This document shows positions 46,935 to 57,785 of a stretch of DNA of 64,000 nucleotides, piece by piece. Each line of letters starts with the position of its first letter. Position 1 is the stretch's first letter. The stretch spans positions 104,631,779-104,695,778 of the forward strand of contig JAVIAB010000092.1 in assembly GCA_032433765.1 (NCBI GenBank), read 5' to 3'. The DNA comes from Megaustenia siamemsis. Lineage: Eukaryota > Mollusca > Gastropoda > Stylommatophora > Ariophantidae. Under the pieces are notes generated by a model. The model did no database searches. It saw only the letters and a program-made list of their open reading frames with translations, and was not told the DNA's origin. The translations under genes and the position numbers were made by a program.

Positions 46935-47524
46935 ATACCTCATAGTATTTTTCTAATAATCTAAACCATCGTTTTTTTGCTACAATGTAATCCTATTTCA
47001 TTGTGTACATTTCTTTGTAAAATAAAGTCTTTAATGGCTACCAGAGTCCAAAAAAATGGGGATCATAGAAGTTTCCTGTATTGAAGCAGTTTCTCAAACC
47101 CTTCCTGAGTGAAGCTTTTTTTTCTTCTTGTAAAGGCATGAGCTGTTTTAAATCCTAACTTTGTTTATCTGGTGAACATAAACAGCGAATATAAAAAAAA
47201 TCAGGTCTCACGTGAAAAATAGACCAGGAGAGCAAATCCGGATAAGGCATAGACTGGACAGAGAAAAGCTAATTAAAATTCCACGCAGGAGAAAATTACT
47301 AATGCCGGCGGGCTAGGAGAGCCTCTTAACTATAAACTATTGCTGCCTTGCAGAGAGGTCAAAGAGGATCAACGGCTTGGAAAGCATAGACGTGCTAAAG
47401 ACAGATATGCTGGCTGAACTGTTTGCAGGGCGGAAAACACAATGCAGAGATGCTAAATAAATATTCACACCATCATTTATCTTAATAATTAACCTGTTAA
47501 TAAGCATTCACTACATAATAACTT

Positions 47525-47797
47525 GTGTCGCGATTGCTCAGTGGTTAGTGCACTGGACTACAAAGGATAAGAGGTAGGGTTCGATCCCAACCGACGGCTT
47601 CCATTTCACCCAGCTTTTAATGGGTACCTGATTTTTTTCTGGGAATGTAAAGCGGTGCGGGCGTAATAACCGACCACATTACCCCAAAAATCATGTGCCG
47701 AAGGTCTGTAAAATTTATGGTTACTAACATCATGTATTAGTTAGTAAGTACCATACGCCAGTTGGCGTGACGGGGGTACTTTACTTTTTTTTTTTTA
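47525..47797 (+). mobile_element. SINE family 1, full-length copy just upstream of a candidate exon
   Basis: Head gtgtcgcgattgctcagtgg (box A with one change), gggttcgatcccaaccgacg (box B), body cacattaccccaaaaatcat and 3' end agttggcgtgacgggggtac then a T-rich tail. It has an extra ttagttagtaagta duplication near the end. Flanks tacataataacttgt and tacataacttgt look like an imperfect target duplication. The tail's pyrimidine run lies within 25 bp of the splice acceptor at 47817. Confidence 0.9.
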
Positions 47798-47817
47798 CAT
47801 AACTTGTATATTTCTAG

Positions 47818-48035
47818 GTTCCTGGTGTTGCAAGATATTTATACATATACACACACAAAGATGCTTTATTCATTTATGTATTTGACGGTACAACGAACGT
47901 AATCGCGGAAATTTGGAATCAAAAGTGCTTTGAAAGGAACAAGTATATACTGGCTGCTGGGAATGTCAGCACGCAACTCTATGTCATCAACGGAAAGAAG
48001 CTGAATACCTCTCAGACTGTTCTGAATGCCTTGAG
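47818..48035 (+). CDS. Candidate internal exon of an unrecognised protein gene (218 bp)
   Basis: Too short for a start-to-stop frame, but coding-like. It is preceded by a pyrimidine-containing acceptor (acttgtatatttctag at 47802-47817) and followed by a strong donor, gag then gtgagt at 48036. Read in phase 0 from the acceptor, all 72 codons are open and mixed in composition, unlike the surrounding repeats. The translation includes VPGVARYLYIYTHKDALFIY, VFDGTTNVIAEIWNQKCFER and NKYILAAGNVSTQLYVINGK, then KLNTSQTVLNAL, and ends in phase 2. I do not recognise the family. It shows one Cys, a hydrophobic-alternating pattern suggestive of beta-strands, and an NVS glycosylation-type triplet. No partner exon was identified in this window. 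It may be a real exon with its neighbours beyond the repeats, or an exon relic. Confidence 0.45.
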
Positions 48036-48361
48036 GTGAGTTCTCTTAACCTCTCAACTAATCTAATAATCATTTTCTCATTTCTTCGATCTTTTGCATA
48101 CAATTTGCCTTTCAGATAAAACGACCCCCAAAAATTCCTCCATGTTCAGTGTAAAAAAAAAGACGAGATTATTAATTGCTTCATGTGAGATTAAAAAGTT
48201 GATGTTGAAGGTTTTTTTAAAATAGAAATATCGTTTTTTTTTAACAAGTTCATTTAGTCAAATTTTACATTAAAAAACATGTTTTATGTATATGTCATGT
48301 CTGTTTGTGTTTCTATCTCTTAAGTGGGTCTACATCTTTCTCTCTCTATCTCTCTCTATCT

Positions 48362-48408
<47 letters not shown>

Positions 48409-48750
48409 GCTACGTTTATCTCGACTGTGGAGCGTGTCGGGAGTTTTCTATGTTGCTAAACAAATAAACACCGCAAGCCCAGGCGCAGTGGAAGCTAACT
48501 TTTACTTAAACTCATATTTTAAAAAATGAAACAATTGTCAGACTCCCCCGTGAGAGGAACCCATCATTCACACTATTTAGTCAATAAGTATTTAATCGAT
48601 ACAAATGTATTGATAACTTAGTCGATGATTGTATATTGGAAGTATTCTTTAAGAAATATATGCACAGACTGACCTTGGCAAGAAACAAGTACTTCAAGTA
48701 TGACCACCTAGAGAAGACATTATGATGATCGTGAAGATGAAAGTGACGAG
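48036..48750. other. Spacer with (TC)n microsatellite
   Basis: A (TC)n run spans about 48334-48404. The remainder is AT-rich, without recognised features. It may be intron downstream of the candidate exon. Confidence 0.5.
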
Positions 48751-48751
48751 T

Positions 48752-49165
48752 CATACCTGGTCTAGAGTTAAAACGTCGGCCTCTAGACAAGGTCTCTGTT
48801 TCTATTCCCACCACAGGCGATGGAAAATATAAAAACAAGTAATAAAATCGAATCGGTGACTTCATTCTCCCCTGGTCTCTGGATAGTAAGATCCAATGTC
48901 TAGCCCTCCAGGGAAAACGGCAAGAAAAAGGAGGTCGAGTGTGTATTCTGCGCAAGTTAAAGAACCCTTAGCAGGTGGAATTCGAAAAGAGTAGATTAAA
49001 CAATGTCAGCTTTCCGATCAAAATTAGCAGGAAAATTCTACAAAAAACGTTTAAACTGTCGACGACACAAAAATATGAGAATACCCCTGAAGTTGGAAAA
49101 TGTCTGCCTGTATGGCGGGGGCAACCTGAGCACACTTCTGCCTGTGTGAAAAATAGGGAAAAAAG
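48752..49165 (+). mobile_element. SINE family 2, diverged or rearranged copy
   Basis: A tRNA-like head region (tggtctagagttaaaacgtc, ggcctctagacaaggtctct, then box B-like gtttctattcccacc) and, about 230 bp later, the family tail (aaaatatgagaatacccctg, aagttggaaaatgtctgcct, tggcgggggcaacc). The middle does not match the 51- and 55-kb copies, so another insertion or a different subfamily is likely. Confidence 0.5.
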
Positions 49166-49223
49166 GAATATTTACACAAAAATATAAAGCTTGCGAACGC
49201 AAACAAACAAACATCACATTTGA

Positions 49224-49388
49224 TGGATAATGTGGCCAGTATCACATCAGGCCGCTTTAAATTCCAAGAAAAAAAAACTTTGACCAAATATAAGTCCGGG
49301 TAAACTTATGAACCGCTGATCCGGTTTGGATTCCACCCTTTGTCATTAATAGTCGGGTCCACTAACCAGTGAACAACGTTGGCTCCCT
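49224..49388 (-). mobile_element. SINE family 1, strongly diverged copy
   Basis: Reading the minus strand: ggagccaacgttgttcactg (box A region), ctaatgacaaagggtggaat then ccaaaccggatcagc (box B region), ttttttttcttggaatttaa and gcggcctgatgtgatactgg. The order and spacing match the family, but identity is low. It lacks the 3' end. Confidence 0.6.
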
Positions 49389-50190
49389 TATAGAGGAGTA
49401 GTGTGATAATAAATGTGTAGATGTCTAGACAGTGAAGCCTCACGCGAGAAGTGTAAAAAAATTAACAGTCTAAGGATGTTGATAAAATATGTTATCTGTT
49501 GGCATCATTTAAATTATGTAGTGGTTTATTAACTGCCAGGAAATTTGTCGAAAGTTAGAGACGCTATGCAGAACGGATTACAAGTCAGCACATCTGGAAT
49601 CGTTACACACATTTTGAGAAATGGGGGAAAAAATAGTATTTTTCCTTCCTCATTTACCTGTCAGTGTCAAAGGGAAGTATTGTTTGCGGTTTTTTTTTTC
49701 ACAATTTTTTTCCTCATCTGCTTGTTATATTTCCTACTGTTTCTATCATTTGGTTGATCTGATCTATCTGTTTTGTGGTTAGCCCTTGAATCTGGTGTTC
49801 CTGAAGGTTTATTCATTTCTAGCCTTTTTCTTTCTGCCTTTACATGTGACCAAATCATTTAACTGTCGTTTCTTTATGTTTTCAACAATGAGCATATATG
49901 CTGGCTTATTTCTCAATTCTCTATCCTTTCTTAATAGAAAAAACAGTACATTTTATAAAATAGTTTATATATTTTAAAAAATATTAAAAACAGACAGTGT
50001 ATAAAGTTTTCCTGTAAGAAACACGATTGATGTAAACATAACATGATAAAAATTAAAATGCGAGGCTAGGGTAAAGCGGACAAATGAGGATAGAATAAAC
50101 CATAAACATTGAATTAAATAGTATAAGCTATCATTCCATGGCGATAAAGGGCGACACAAAACACTTGATTGCAAGTTAGTGTTATGTTTT
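49389..50190. other. Non-coding AT-rich spacer
   Basis: Nothing recognised. Confidence 0.4.
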
Positions 50191-50194
50191 ATTA

Positions 50195-50395
50195 GGTTCG
50201 GTGCAACGGTAGAACAATAAATAGTGAACTACCTACCGAGGACAAGTGGTTGGGTTCGATCCCCATTGGCGGATTTCTAGGGTCAACCTGGTGAGACCAG
50301 TTTTATTTCTGAGGGAAAAAAGCATGGCACTGAAGTAACACAGATCATATTACAAAAAAGATGCCGATGGAAATAACTATAGACATCGTTACCAT
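50195..50395 (+). mobile_element. SINE family 1, diverged copy
   Basis: ggttcggtgcaacggtagaa (box A region), gtggttgggttcgatcccca (box B well preserved), then tttctgagggaaaaaagcat, cagatcatattacaaaaaag and catcgttaccatgttc follow the family order. Confidence 0.65.
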
Positions 50396-50424
50396 GTTCT
50401 TGTCCTCTAATCGCCATGTAGTTT

Positions 50425-50560
50425 TACGTGTTTCTTTCTACTCGTTTCTTGCTGCTCGTTTCTTTCTGCTCGTTTCGTTTCTTGCTGCTCCTTCCTTCCT
50501 ACTAGTTTCTTTCTACTCGTCCTTTCTACTCGTTCTTTGTACTCGTTCTTTGTAATAGTT
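50425..50560. repeat. Pyrimidine-rich tandem repeat (tttctttctactcg)
   Basis: About ten imperfect units of 10-15 bp, ctcgtttctttctact/gctgctcgtttcttgc. Low-complexity. Confidence 0.75.
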
Positions 50561-51100
50561 TATTTCTGCTTGTTTTTTTTTCCTACACGTGTATTCTTTT
50601 CAACTGTAAAGCAGTAAAGTAAACAATTTCTTTAAGTTTCTTTGTTTTCTTATATACATCCATATGCCATAATAATCGTGAAATACAAAGGTAAGCAATA
50701 AGTCTGACATCACAAATAACAAATAATAATATTTAATGATAATAGCTGCTCACTTTAATGAATAAAAAACATTTTTCCACATTAAATTAAAGAAATAAAT
50801 CCCCAGCGGGAAAAAAAACAGCACAACCTGACGAACTTGGCATATTTAATAACAACAAATATGAAATAATGATCGCCATGAAAATAAAAATAGCTAAGTC
50901 ACAATGACAGCAAGCGGGAAAATATTATGCCACCGGAAATCATGATACTTTAAAATAAAGTTAAGAAACAGAAGAGAAATAAGTTTCTAGCAGACACGCG
51001 ATATCAATCACAAATTATTATTTTTTTTATTTTGTTCGCCAGCTTTCACCTCTGGAGAAGTCCTTATAAACAAGAAACTCAACTGTTCGTTTTAATCAGT
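50561..51100. other. Non-coding AT-rich spacer
   Basis: No supported feature. Confidence 0.4.
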
Positions 51101-51345
51101 TTTTCATTGGCAGCCGTGTGCACAAGAATCCCTCGCCGCACAGGCAGATAACTCCGTCTTCGAAGGTACTCATATTTCTTTTGCTGATGATCAATTGATG
51201 TTTGAAGCCTAATCTCTCTGATGAGATCAGAGGTGGTTGCCGCAGAGAGAAATCACAATTACAAATCCCAACTGGTGCAGCCGGGATTTGAACTCATAAA
51301 CCTCGGTCTCGAGACCGGCGTCTTGCCTCGAGACCAATCAGTTCC
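51101..51345 (-). mobile_element. SINE family 2, full-length copy
   Basis: On the minus strand the head reads gattggtctcgaggcaagac, gccggtctcgagaccgaggt, ttatgagttcaaatcccggc tgcacc. This is a class II (Ser/Leu-like) tRNA relic with ctcgaga in anticodon-loop position and a clear box B. The body (ctctctgcggcaaccacctc) and tail (aagaaatatgagtaccttcg, tctgcctgtgcggcgaggga) align with the 55-kb copy on the other strand. Confidence 0.82.
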
Positions 51346-51739
51346 CTAAATTATTAGAAAAAATACTACAATCGAGAGAAATAGAGACATACAGACTGTG
51401 ATATCAGCTGGTTTTCTATTTTCGCAGTTCGCAACAATGGAACTGAGTATTTGTAAAAGTGAAAGTGTCAGGTCAATGTATAATCACACATGAACGTACG
51501 CATACACAGACGTACCTAAACAGATACACCCACAAGTACGAATTGAACACGCATACAAATACACATAAATGTACAAATAAACGCATATTTACATAAATTA
51601 CATTTACACGAATAGCAGTATACACACAAGTCCAATGTCTAATAATATAAACAAAAGAGCTGAGATAAAGTTGTTTAAGTATTTAAAAAAAAAAGAGTTA
51701 ACTGAAAATAACATAAAAGTGCATGGTGTAGATTAATTG

Positions 51740-52390
51740 CGTACTCCTTAATTAGTAGCCTCCATCAGTCAAATTTAACTATAGATTTTGCAACGCCCCT
51801 AGAACATGTTTTTGTGTCCTTTTTTTCGGCGTGTATACTCTTTTTCTATGAATATGTCTGCTTCTTGTTTGAGTTGGAGCTTCAGAGTATGTTTCCATAG
51901 ATTACGGCCTGCAGCTATCTCTTCCCAGGCTGTAGGATTTATTTATGTTCAGTTTTCATGCCATATTTACAAACATCTATATATCGAAGTTTTGGACGCC
52001 CGCTAGTTCTTTTGCCATGTGCTAGTTGTTCATGGTGTATATATTTTGAAAGGCGGCCATCTTTCATACGGCGTAAGTGGGCAAGGCAGAGTAACCTACG
52101 TTGTTTGGCCAGCGTGTGGATGTTCGAGAGGCCTGTGCTAGTGAGGATCCTACATTTGTCACTCTGTCCTTCCAGGTGATACCAAAAATACGGCGCAGAC
52201 ATCGCACATGGAATGCATTTTAGCCCTCTCACTTGTTTTGCATAAGTTGTCCATGATTCGTTGTCATATAAAAGGAAACTATTGATGTAAGTGTTGTAAA
52301 CTGCGGCCTTTGCTTTAGTTGTCAGTATTCTGTTTTGCCAAACGTGCCTAGAAAGGCGGGCGATGTTGGCAGCAGTTATGCCAATGCAGC
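51740..52390 (-). mobile_element. LINE family C 3' portion
   Basis: The minus-strand frame 52232-51939 gives RGLKCIPCAMSAPYFWYHLE, GQSDKCRILTSTGLSNIHTL, AHLRRMKDGRLSKYI and GKRTSGRPKLRYIDVCKYGM. Upstream in the same orientation, KTKAAVYNTYINSFLLYDNE precedes it. Beyond the stop, the C-terminal helix-rich region continues in other frames (related to LKQKADRFIEKEKTCRKK of the 61-kb copy) and ends near gatggaggctactaattaag. The reverse transcriptase palm is missing and frameshifts are present. Confidence 0.82.
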
Positions 52391-52449
52391 TGTAAATCTA
52401 TGTATGTAAAGATAGTCACTCATCAATAAGATGTAACAAACAATTTTAT

Positions 52450-52456
52450 GGTATTT

Positions 52457-52515
<59 letters not shown>

Positions 52516-52530
52516 TTCACACGCACACAC
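52450..52530. repeat. (TC)n microsatellite with a short CA/CG-rich end
   Basis: About 60 bp of TC/TTC repeats, then cacacgcacacacgcacgc. Confidence 0.9.
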
Positions 52531-52639
52531 GCACGCTAAACATATTTAAACAGCGTTATGGCGGTTCTTTTGGTTGTTGGAGCTTACATCCACTTGCCAA
52601 GGGTTGTCGCAAGGTTTACCATTGCTACAAGCTCTATTT

Positions 52640-53845
52640 AACGTGTATACATAAACAAATACGGAACAACTGGATAGAAGGGGGACAAACTATGACTTTT
52701 GCTGATGACATCCTGGTATATCTGACAGGGAAGTCACCTCTACACAGCGAAACGAACTCGATCGCATCTCTTCTTGGCGTGAGGCATTAGATATCTTGGT
52801 TAATCATCATAAAGCTCCAGTGTCTCAGTTCTCCATTAGCAATCATATTGTTAACACGGAAACACCGGTGGTTTGATTATGAGTTGACGATATGACCAGC
52901 GACAGGTTGATCGTAGTCTGTGTTTTAGGGACTATATTGACCATAGATAACACAAGCCCGCAAAGGATTAGCCGCCATGAAGGTCATGGCAGCTGCCAAT
53001 ATTGAATAGAGGCTAATTTATTCTGTTCCAGGGACTGATCCAGGGATTGAGTATCCCTAGCAATTGTCACTGTCAGTACAACACAGATTGACAGGCTAAA
53101 TAAAGTACAAAACGAAGCGAAGAGCATTATCTTGGAATGTTCGAAAGGCACTCGATGTGTATCAATGAGGTGCCTTCTTAATTTTCTAACTATGAATGAC
53201 AGGATAAAGGTCTGGAGAGTGCAAGCATACCTTATTTGATAAGTGCGGGTAAAGATCACCCCTGAACCAAGAGCTCAAAACAGGGAAAGATGACAGGTTT
53301 AGACAAGGAAAATCAATGGCTGGACCGCGCAGAAGATGTCATCAAATATGTCTGTTTGCTTACCAATATGAATACTGGCGAGGAGTGGATAATGCGCCTA
53401 GGACATTTAGGGTCACATTCTCATGTATTGGCACACACTACAGGAAATGTAGGTAGCAAAATCCTTATAGAAGTCAACGATACACAGTCACCTTTGTGGT
53501 CATGTGGACATGTAATGGTAGAGCAGACAGCTTGGCTTGCTCTGATGTCATTGACGACGGTCAATCAATGTATCAGACAGACATCAATAATGTTCTCCAA
53601 GATGCGGGAGGGGACAGGACTTTGACTGATATGTGTCCACGTCTCTCCATTGGATGAAGGTGATTGGATGGGTACATCTAGAAACGTGAGGCTAAGTGGG
53701 CTTATAAGAAGACTTATCAACCAACACAGAACTTGAGTCGTCAGTCATTGGGCACTGCGGGACATGCTGAGGAGGCGATCTAAGCACTTATGGACATGTT
53801 CGAAATGCAATAATGATAACCCACAAATATCTCAATAACACACCT
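52640..53845 (+). mobile_element. I-clade-like LINE remnant: reverse transcriptase palm end plus RNase H
   Basis: The plus strand gives TMTFADDILVYLTGK (motif C as FADD), LDRISSWREALDILVNHHK, then after broken frames LNKVQNEAKSIILECSKGTR with CVSMRCLLNF, which matches the QN-A-R-I-LG-T--TP consensus before RNase H in such LINEs. Next come GRADSLACSDVIDDGQSMYQ and RRLINQHRT, ending HLWTCSKCNNDNPQISQ and a stop. The last parts parallel the minus-strand copy at 15.8-16.2 kb. Numerous stops and frameshifts make it a pseudo-element. A 111-codon open frame inside (53290-53625) is in part a shifted frame and should not be taken as a gene. Confidence 0.78.
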
Positions 53846-54061
53846 GAGACATAAACACGTGCATTCAAAGAAGCAGACACAAACTAGCGTGCACTAAAAA
53901 AAATCATAAATACATAGACAGAAGTATATAGAAATAAAACCATGTGCTCGTAAGACACGCAATATATAATTATATGCTATTGTTAACATTACAGTTAAAC
54001 CAACAATACATTGTCGATGAACAATTGTAAGATTTCAACTGTTATTCAGAAATAAGGTACA

Positions 54062-54958
54062 TCATCATCATCATGTGCCATACCGGTTGGCGTGGGCGTA
54101 CATGTCCTTCCACAATCTTCTATCCACAGTGCATCGTATCAGTTCTGCTGTTGACTGTTTTCCATGCCATGACACCAAGTTATCCAGTATTTTCTCTCTT
54201 TGTCGTCCGCGATCTCTCTTTCCTTTTATTTTGCCAGTTGTAACCAAGTATTCCAACTTTCCTCTTCTCATGATGTGCCCGAAAAATGTTGATTGCTTTT
54301 TTCTGATGTATTTTTAAGAGTTCCATTTTTGTGTTGGCCTCTTTAAGAATTTCCTCATTGGTCTTTTTAGCTGTCCAGGGACCTTTCAATATGTTTCTAA
54401 GAAATCCCATCTCTGTGGCCTCCAATCGTCATTTCATTTGTTTGTCTACTGTCCATGACTTGCTTCCAGGTCAGAATTGGTTCTGTATAGTACCGATGAA
54501 CTCTCTTTCTCATTTCTTTTGACATAGATTTGTTGCATAAGATATTTTTCATTTTCTGAAATGCTATTTTGGCCTGAGCTATTTTGCTTTTTATTTCCGT
54601 GGTGCACCTTCCATCCGATGTTATTATTGTGCCCAAATATTTTACGCGTTGCACTTGTTTCAAATGTGTCCTGTTTATTTTTATGCTGCATGCTGGTGAT
54701 AATTGTTTCTTCGATATGACCATTATTTCTGTTTTCTTACTATTCAGACTGAGACCTTTCTTTATGCTTTCTTTTACTATTATGTCTATCATTTCTTGTA
54801 GTTCTCTGTCTCTGCTATTAAGACTGTGTCATACGCACATCGCAAATTATTTATGTTGTGACCGTTGACTTCAATTCCTTTTTGTCTACTATTGATCTCA
54901 TAATATATTCGCTGTAAAGTGAAAACAAATCCGGCGACAGAACACAGCCTTGTCTGAC
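54062..54958 (-). mobile_element. LINE family D, 5'-truncated insertion with 11-bp target duplication
   Basis: aataaggtaca at 54051-54061 and 54959-54969 bounds the element. Minus-strand coding runs from just after motif B ([15 protein letters not shown]) through GHNINNLRCAYDTVLIAETE (YADD changed to AYDT), KESIKKGLSLNSKKTEIMVI, VKYLGTIITSDGRCTTEIKS, AFQKMKNILCNKSM, GFLRNILKGPWTAKKTNEEI and the C-terminus VDRRLWKDMYAHANRYGT, with a (TGA)n tail. Frameshifts split it into several frames. The catalytic motif is mutated. Confidence 0.92.
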
Positions 54959-55100
54959 AATAAGGTACAAGCGATAGCAATTGCAAAGTAAATTTTAGGA
55001 ACATTGTTGTTAGTGAACTTGATTAGTGACAGAACAGGAGCAGATGTGAGGATAGATCTAAATGGAGGACACACAGATTCACCTGGATTTAAATGGGTAC

Positions 55101-55343
55101 TACTGGTTGGTCTCGAGGCAAGACGTCGGCCTCGAAAGAGAGAGAGGTTGTGGGTTCAAATTCCGGCTGCACCGGTTGGGATTTTTATTATTTCTCTCTG
55201 CGACAACCACCCTTGGTCTCAGCAGCGAGGCCCGGCTTGAAATGTCAATTACTCATCGACGGAAAAATATGAGTACCTCTGAAGTCGGAGTTATCTGCCT
55301 GTGCGGCGAGGGACCGGCGAGGCACACGGCTGCCAGGGAAAAA
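55101..55343 (+). mobile_element. SINE family 2, full-length copy
   Basis: Head tactggttggtctcgaggca, agacgtcggcctcgaaagag, box B gtgggttcaaattccggctg. Body tatttctctctgcgacaacc acccttggtctcagc. 3' part gaaaaatatgagtacctctg, ttatctgcctgtgcggcgag and ggcacacggctgccagggaa. It aligns over its whole length with the reverse-oriented copy at 51.1-51.35 kb. Confidence 0.85.
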
Positions 55344-55700
55344 TGAATTAACGCTCTATTTTCAGTTCCTAGTCTTTAAAGACTTCGTCAGTGGTAAAAA
55401 GCTAGCGATCGGCAAAAAGGGTACTACACTTCTTAGGAAAAGAAATACAGTACTGACGTAATACTGACCATATTACCCACATAAATGCCTCAATATTCAT
55501 AAAAAGTCACGAGGCTTGTCTGAACACTTTGTTTTAATGTTTCCTTTTGTGTCCAACAAGAAGCAACATAAAGTTAGATAACCGACAAATTTGTTAGTTT
55601 GCGGTAAAGTGAGGTGAATATGGCTAACCATCGAGAAAGCGATAGAAGCCTCATTGTGTATCACTCCTACTAAAGAAGGTCATGGTGAGTAAAACCAAAA
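55344..55700. other. Spacer
   Basis: No gene supported. A (AAAAAAAT)n run follows at about 55704-55740. Confidence 0.4.
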
Positions 55701-55734
55701 ATAAAAAAAAATAAAAAAAAATAAAAAAAAATAA

Positions 55735-57565
55735 AAAAAAGTAGGGTCTAGAAATATGTACATGGAACGTTAGAACTCTGTACCATAATGGAAAGCTGGA
55801 TACTCTTATTTTATAAGCAGAATGTCGGAAAATAGATATCTTTGACATCAGAAACAAGATGGAAAGAATTAGGCCACATACAGGAAGAAGAAATATGTAT
55901 TTATAGGCAATAGAGAACACCAAAGAGGTGCACGAATACTAGTAAAAAACCAAAACTACGAAAATACGTAAGTACTCACGGGACATAACATCACAAAATT
56001 ATACAACTTAAATTGGATGCAAAACCATGTGACGCAGCAATAATACAGACATTACACCCACCCAGTTGTACACAGATGATGAAATAGAAGCATACTAAGG
56101 TGATTTAAAGATAGTTATGAAACAAGTGAATTCGTGTGACAATTTAAATGAAATGTGTGGTATGGATGCCAGAGTTGGAAAATGAAAGTAAACGAACACA
56201 ATAGGAAATCATAGTCTAGGAAAATGTAATGGAAGAAAAGAAAAACGAATACATTTTTGTGAAGAAAATAAGCTCATAATATGTAACACCTACTTTGAGC
56301 AACAGACACGAAATTTGTATTACTGTAAAACAAATCCTGGCAATTTAAACAAAAAATCCAGGTTGACTACATAATGATGAAACATAGATTTAGAAACAAC
56401 ATCATACAAGCCAAGACATATCCAGAACCTGATATTAACTCAGATCATATCTCTGTTATGATCAAACAAAGTAAATTCAAAGAGAAACAGGCAGAGGAAA
56501 AATACACAAATAATGCTGTCAGACATAACAGCTGAGTCAGACAGAACTTCTACATGCATATACAATATAAGTAAACAAAATTAAAAACCAACACTTGTTA
56601 GTAAAAGAAATAGAACAATGCGCAAAGAAAAATACTGATGAAAAGTTACAACCAAATGGCAACGCATAAAGAAAAGCTTACAAAAGCCAACAACATCTTA
56701 CCTAATGAGGAAAAGATAAAAAATACAGAAATGAATGACTGAACCTCGGAAAGAATAGATAAACGAAGAAACACATGGAACACCAGGCACTACATCAAAA
56801 CAGATATAGAAATCCGCAAAATATGCAGACAGGCAAACCAGAACTATTCAATCAAAGATGTCTGAAAATAGAAACCATGGAAATAAACAAGATTTGGAAG
56901 GGATGTTCAAGGATAAAGAGTATGACCAAAAACATACTTTAAAGTAACAGATGAGGGATGTATTGTAAACAAAAAAAGAGAAATACTAACAGTATAAAGA
57001 AAATTAATCAACATATGATAGGAATGCATAGCAGAAACTGTTTGAAGATAAAAAGTGATACGAAGTCAACCATAAGGTGTTGGTCAGGATATAAAATCCC
57101 AAATCTAAGGTAGAAAAAGCTATAAAATAAATGACAGAATTAAAAAAGTTGTTACGTTTGACAACGTACAGATTGAAATGATAATAGCCGGAAACATTTG
57201 GAACAAATGTAATCATAGAGCTGTGCAATGATATTTACAGAACAGGATATATACTATAGGAACTAAAAGCATCGTTATTTACTGTCTTTCCCAAGAAGAC
57301 CGGTGCTGTGACAGTAACTTTAGAATAATACGTTTTATGAGCAACATTTTAAAAAAATCGTGCTAGTTATACATTAAAGAATTCAAAATAAAATCAATAT
57401 GGAATTGACAGAGCAAAAATTTGAATTTAGAAAGAACAATGTAACTAGAGACACCATCTTCTGCATGATAATGTCAACAAAAAATATAGAGAAGGGCACA
57501 AACCGATTTGTTCTTGTTTCATAGACTACACCAAAGACTTATAATTATAAGACACCAAAAATATA
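55735..57565 (+). mobile_element. Long but heavily decayed LINE (endonuclease to start of palm)
   Basis: The plus strand preserves order but not frame. EICTWNVRTLYHNGKLDTLI (endonuclease start) comes first. Then, near 56360, QVDYIMMKHRFRNNIIQAKT with YPEPDINSDHISVMIK (endonuclease end with the SDH catalytic block). Near 57215-57300 is a CNDIYRTGY-like and PKKTGAV-like block. At 57380-57530 come NKINMELTEQKFEFRKNN and CFIDYTKD (motif A). It is cut off after motif A near 57565. It is A-rich with dozens of stops. It is the only copy in the window that keeps both halves of the endonuclease. Confidence 0.72.
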
Positions 57566-57569
57566 CATC

Positions 57570-57785
57570 TATAAGGTAAAGGTAAAGACGAGTACAGCGT
57601 CTTACCACACGAGTTTCCACCCATATGAGCGCGGCCGCCTATCCAGAAGTGCTTGGAGACTTCTGGATAGTGTTGCTTCAAGCATCGAAACAAACGACAT
57701 TCCTCAACCTCTCAGAGTACTACCCTGGTACATATTTCTGTCATCGGCTGGGGCGACCGAAGGAATGCAAATTTAGCAACAACAG
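57570..57785. other. Unassigned block containing a 12-bp perfect hairpin
   Basis: ctatccagaagt (57639-57650) and acttctggatag (57659-57670) are perfect reverse complements around the 8-nt loop gcttggag, just after a gcggccgc site (57631-57638). The block begins ataaggtaaaggtaaagacg, like a pentanucleotide tail. It may be a short non-autonomous element, with no second copy seen here. Confidence 0.5.

Noticed and set aside
53290..53625. 111-codon frame as an independent gene
   Set aside because: It overlaps the RNase H region of a decayed LINE. The neighbouring frame holds the recognisable GRADSLA motif.
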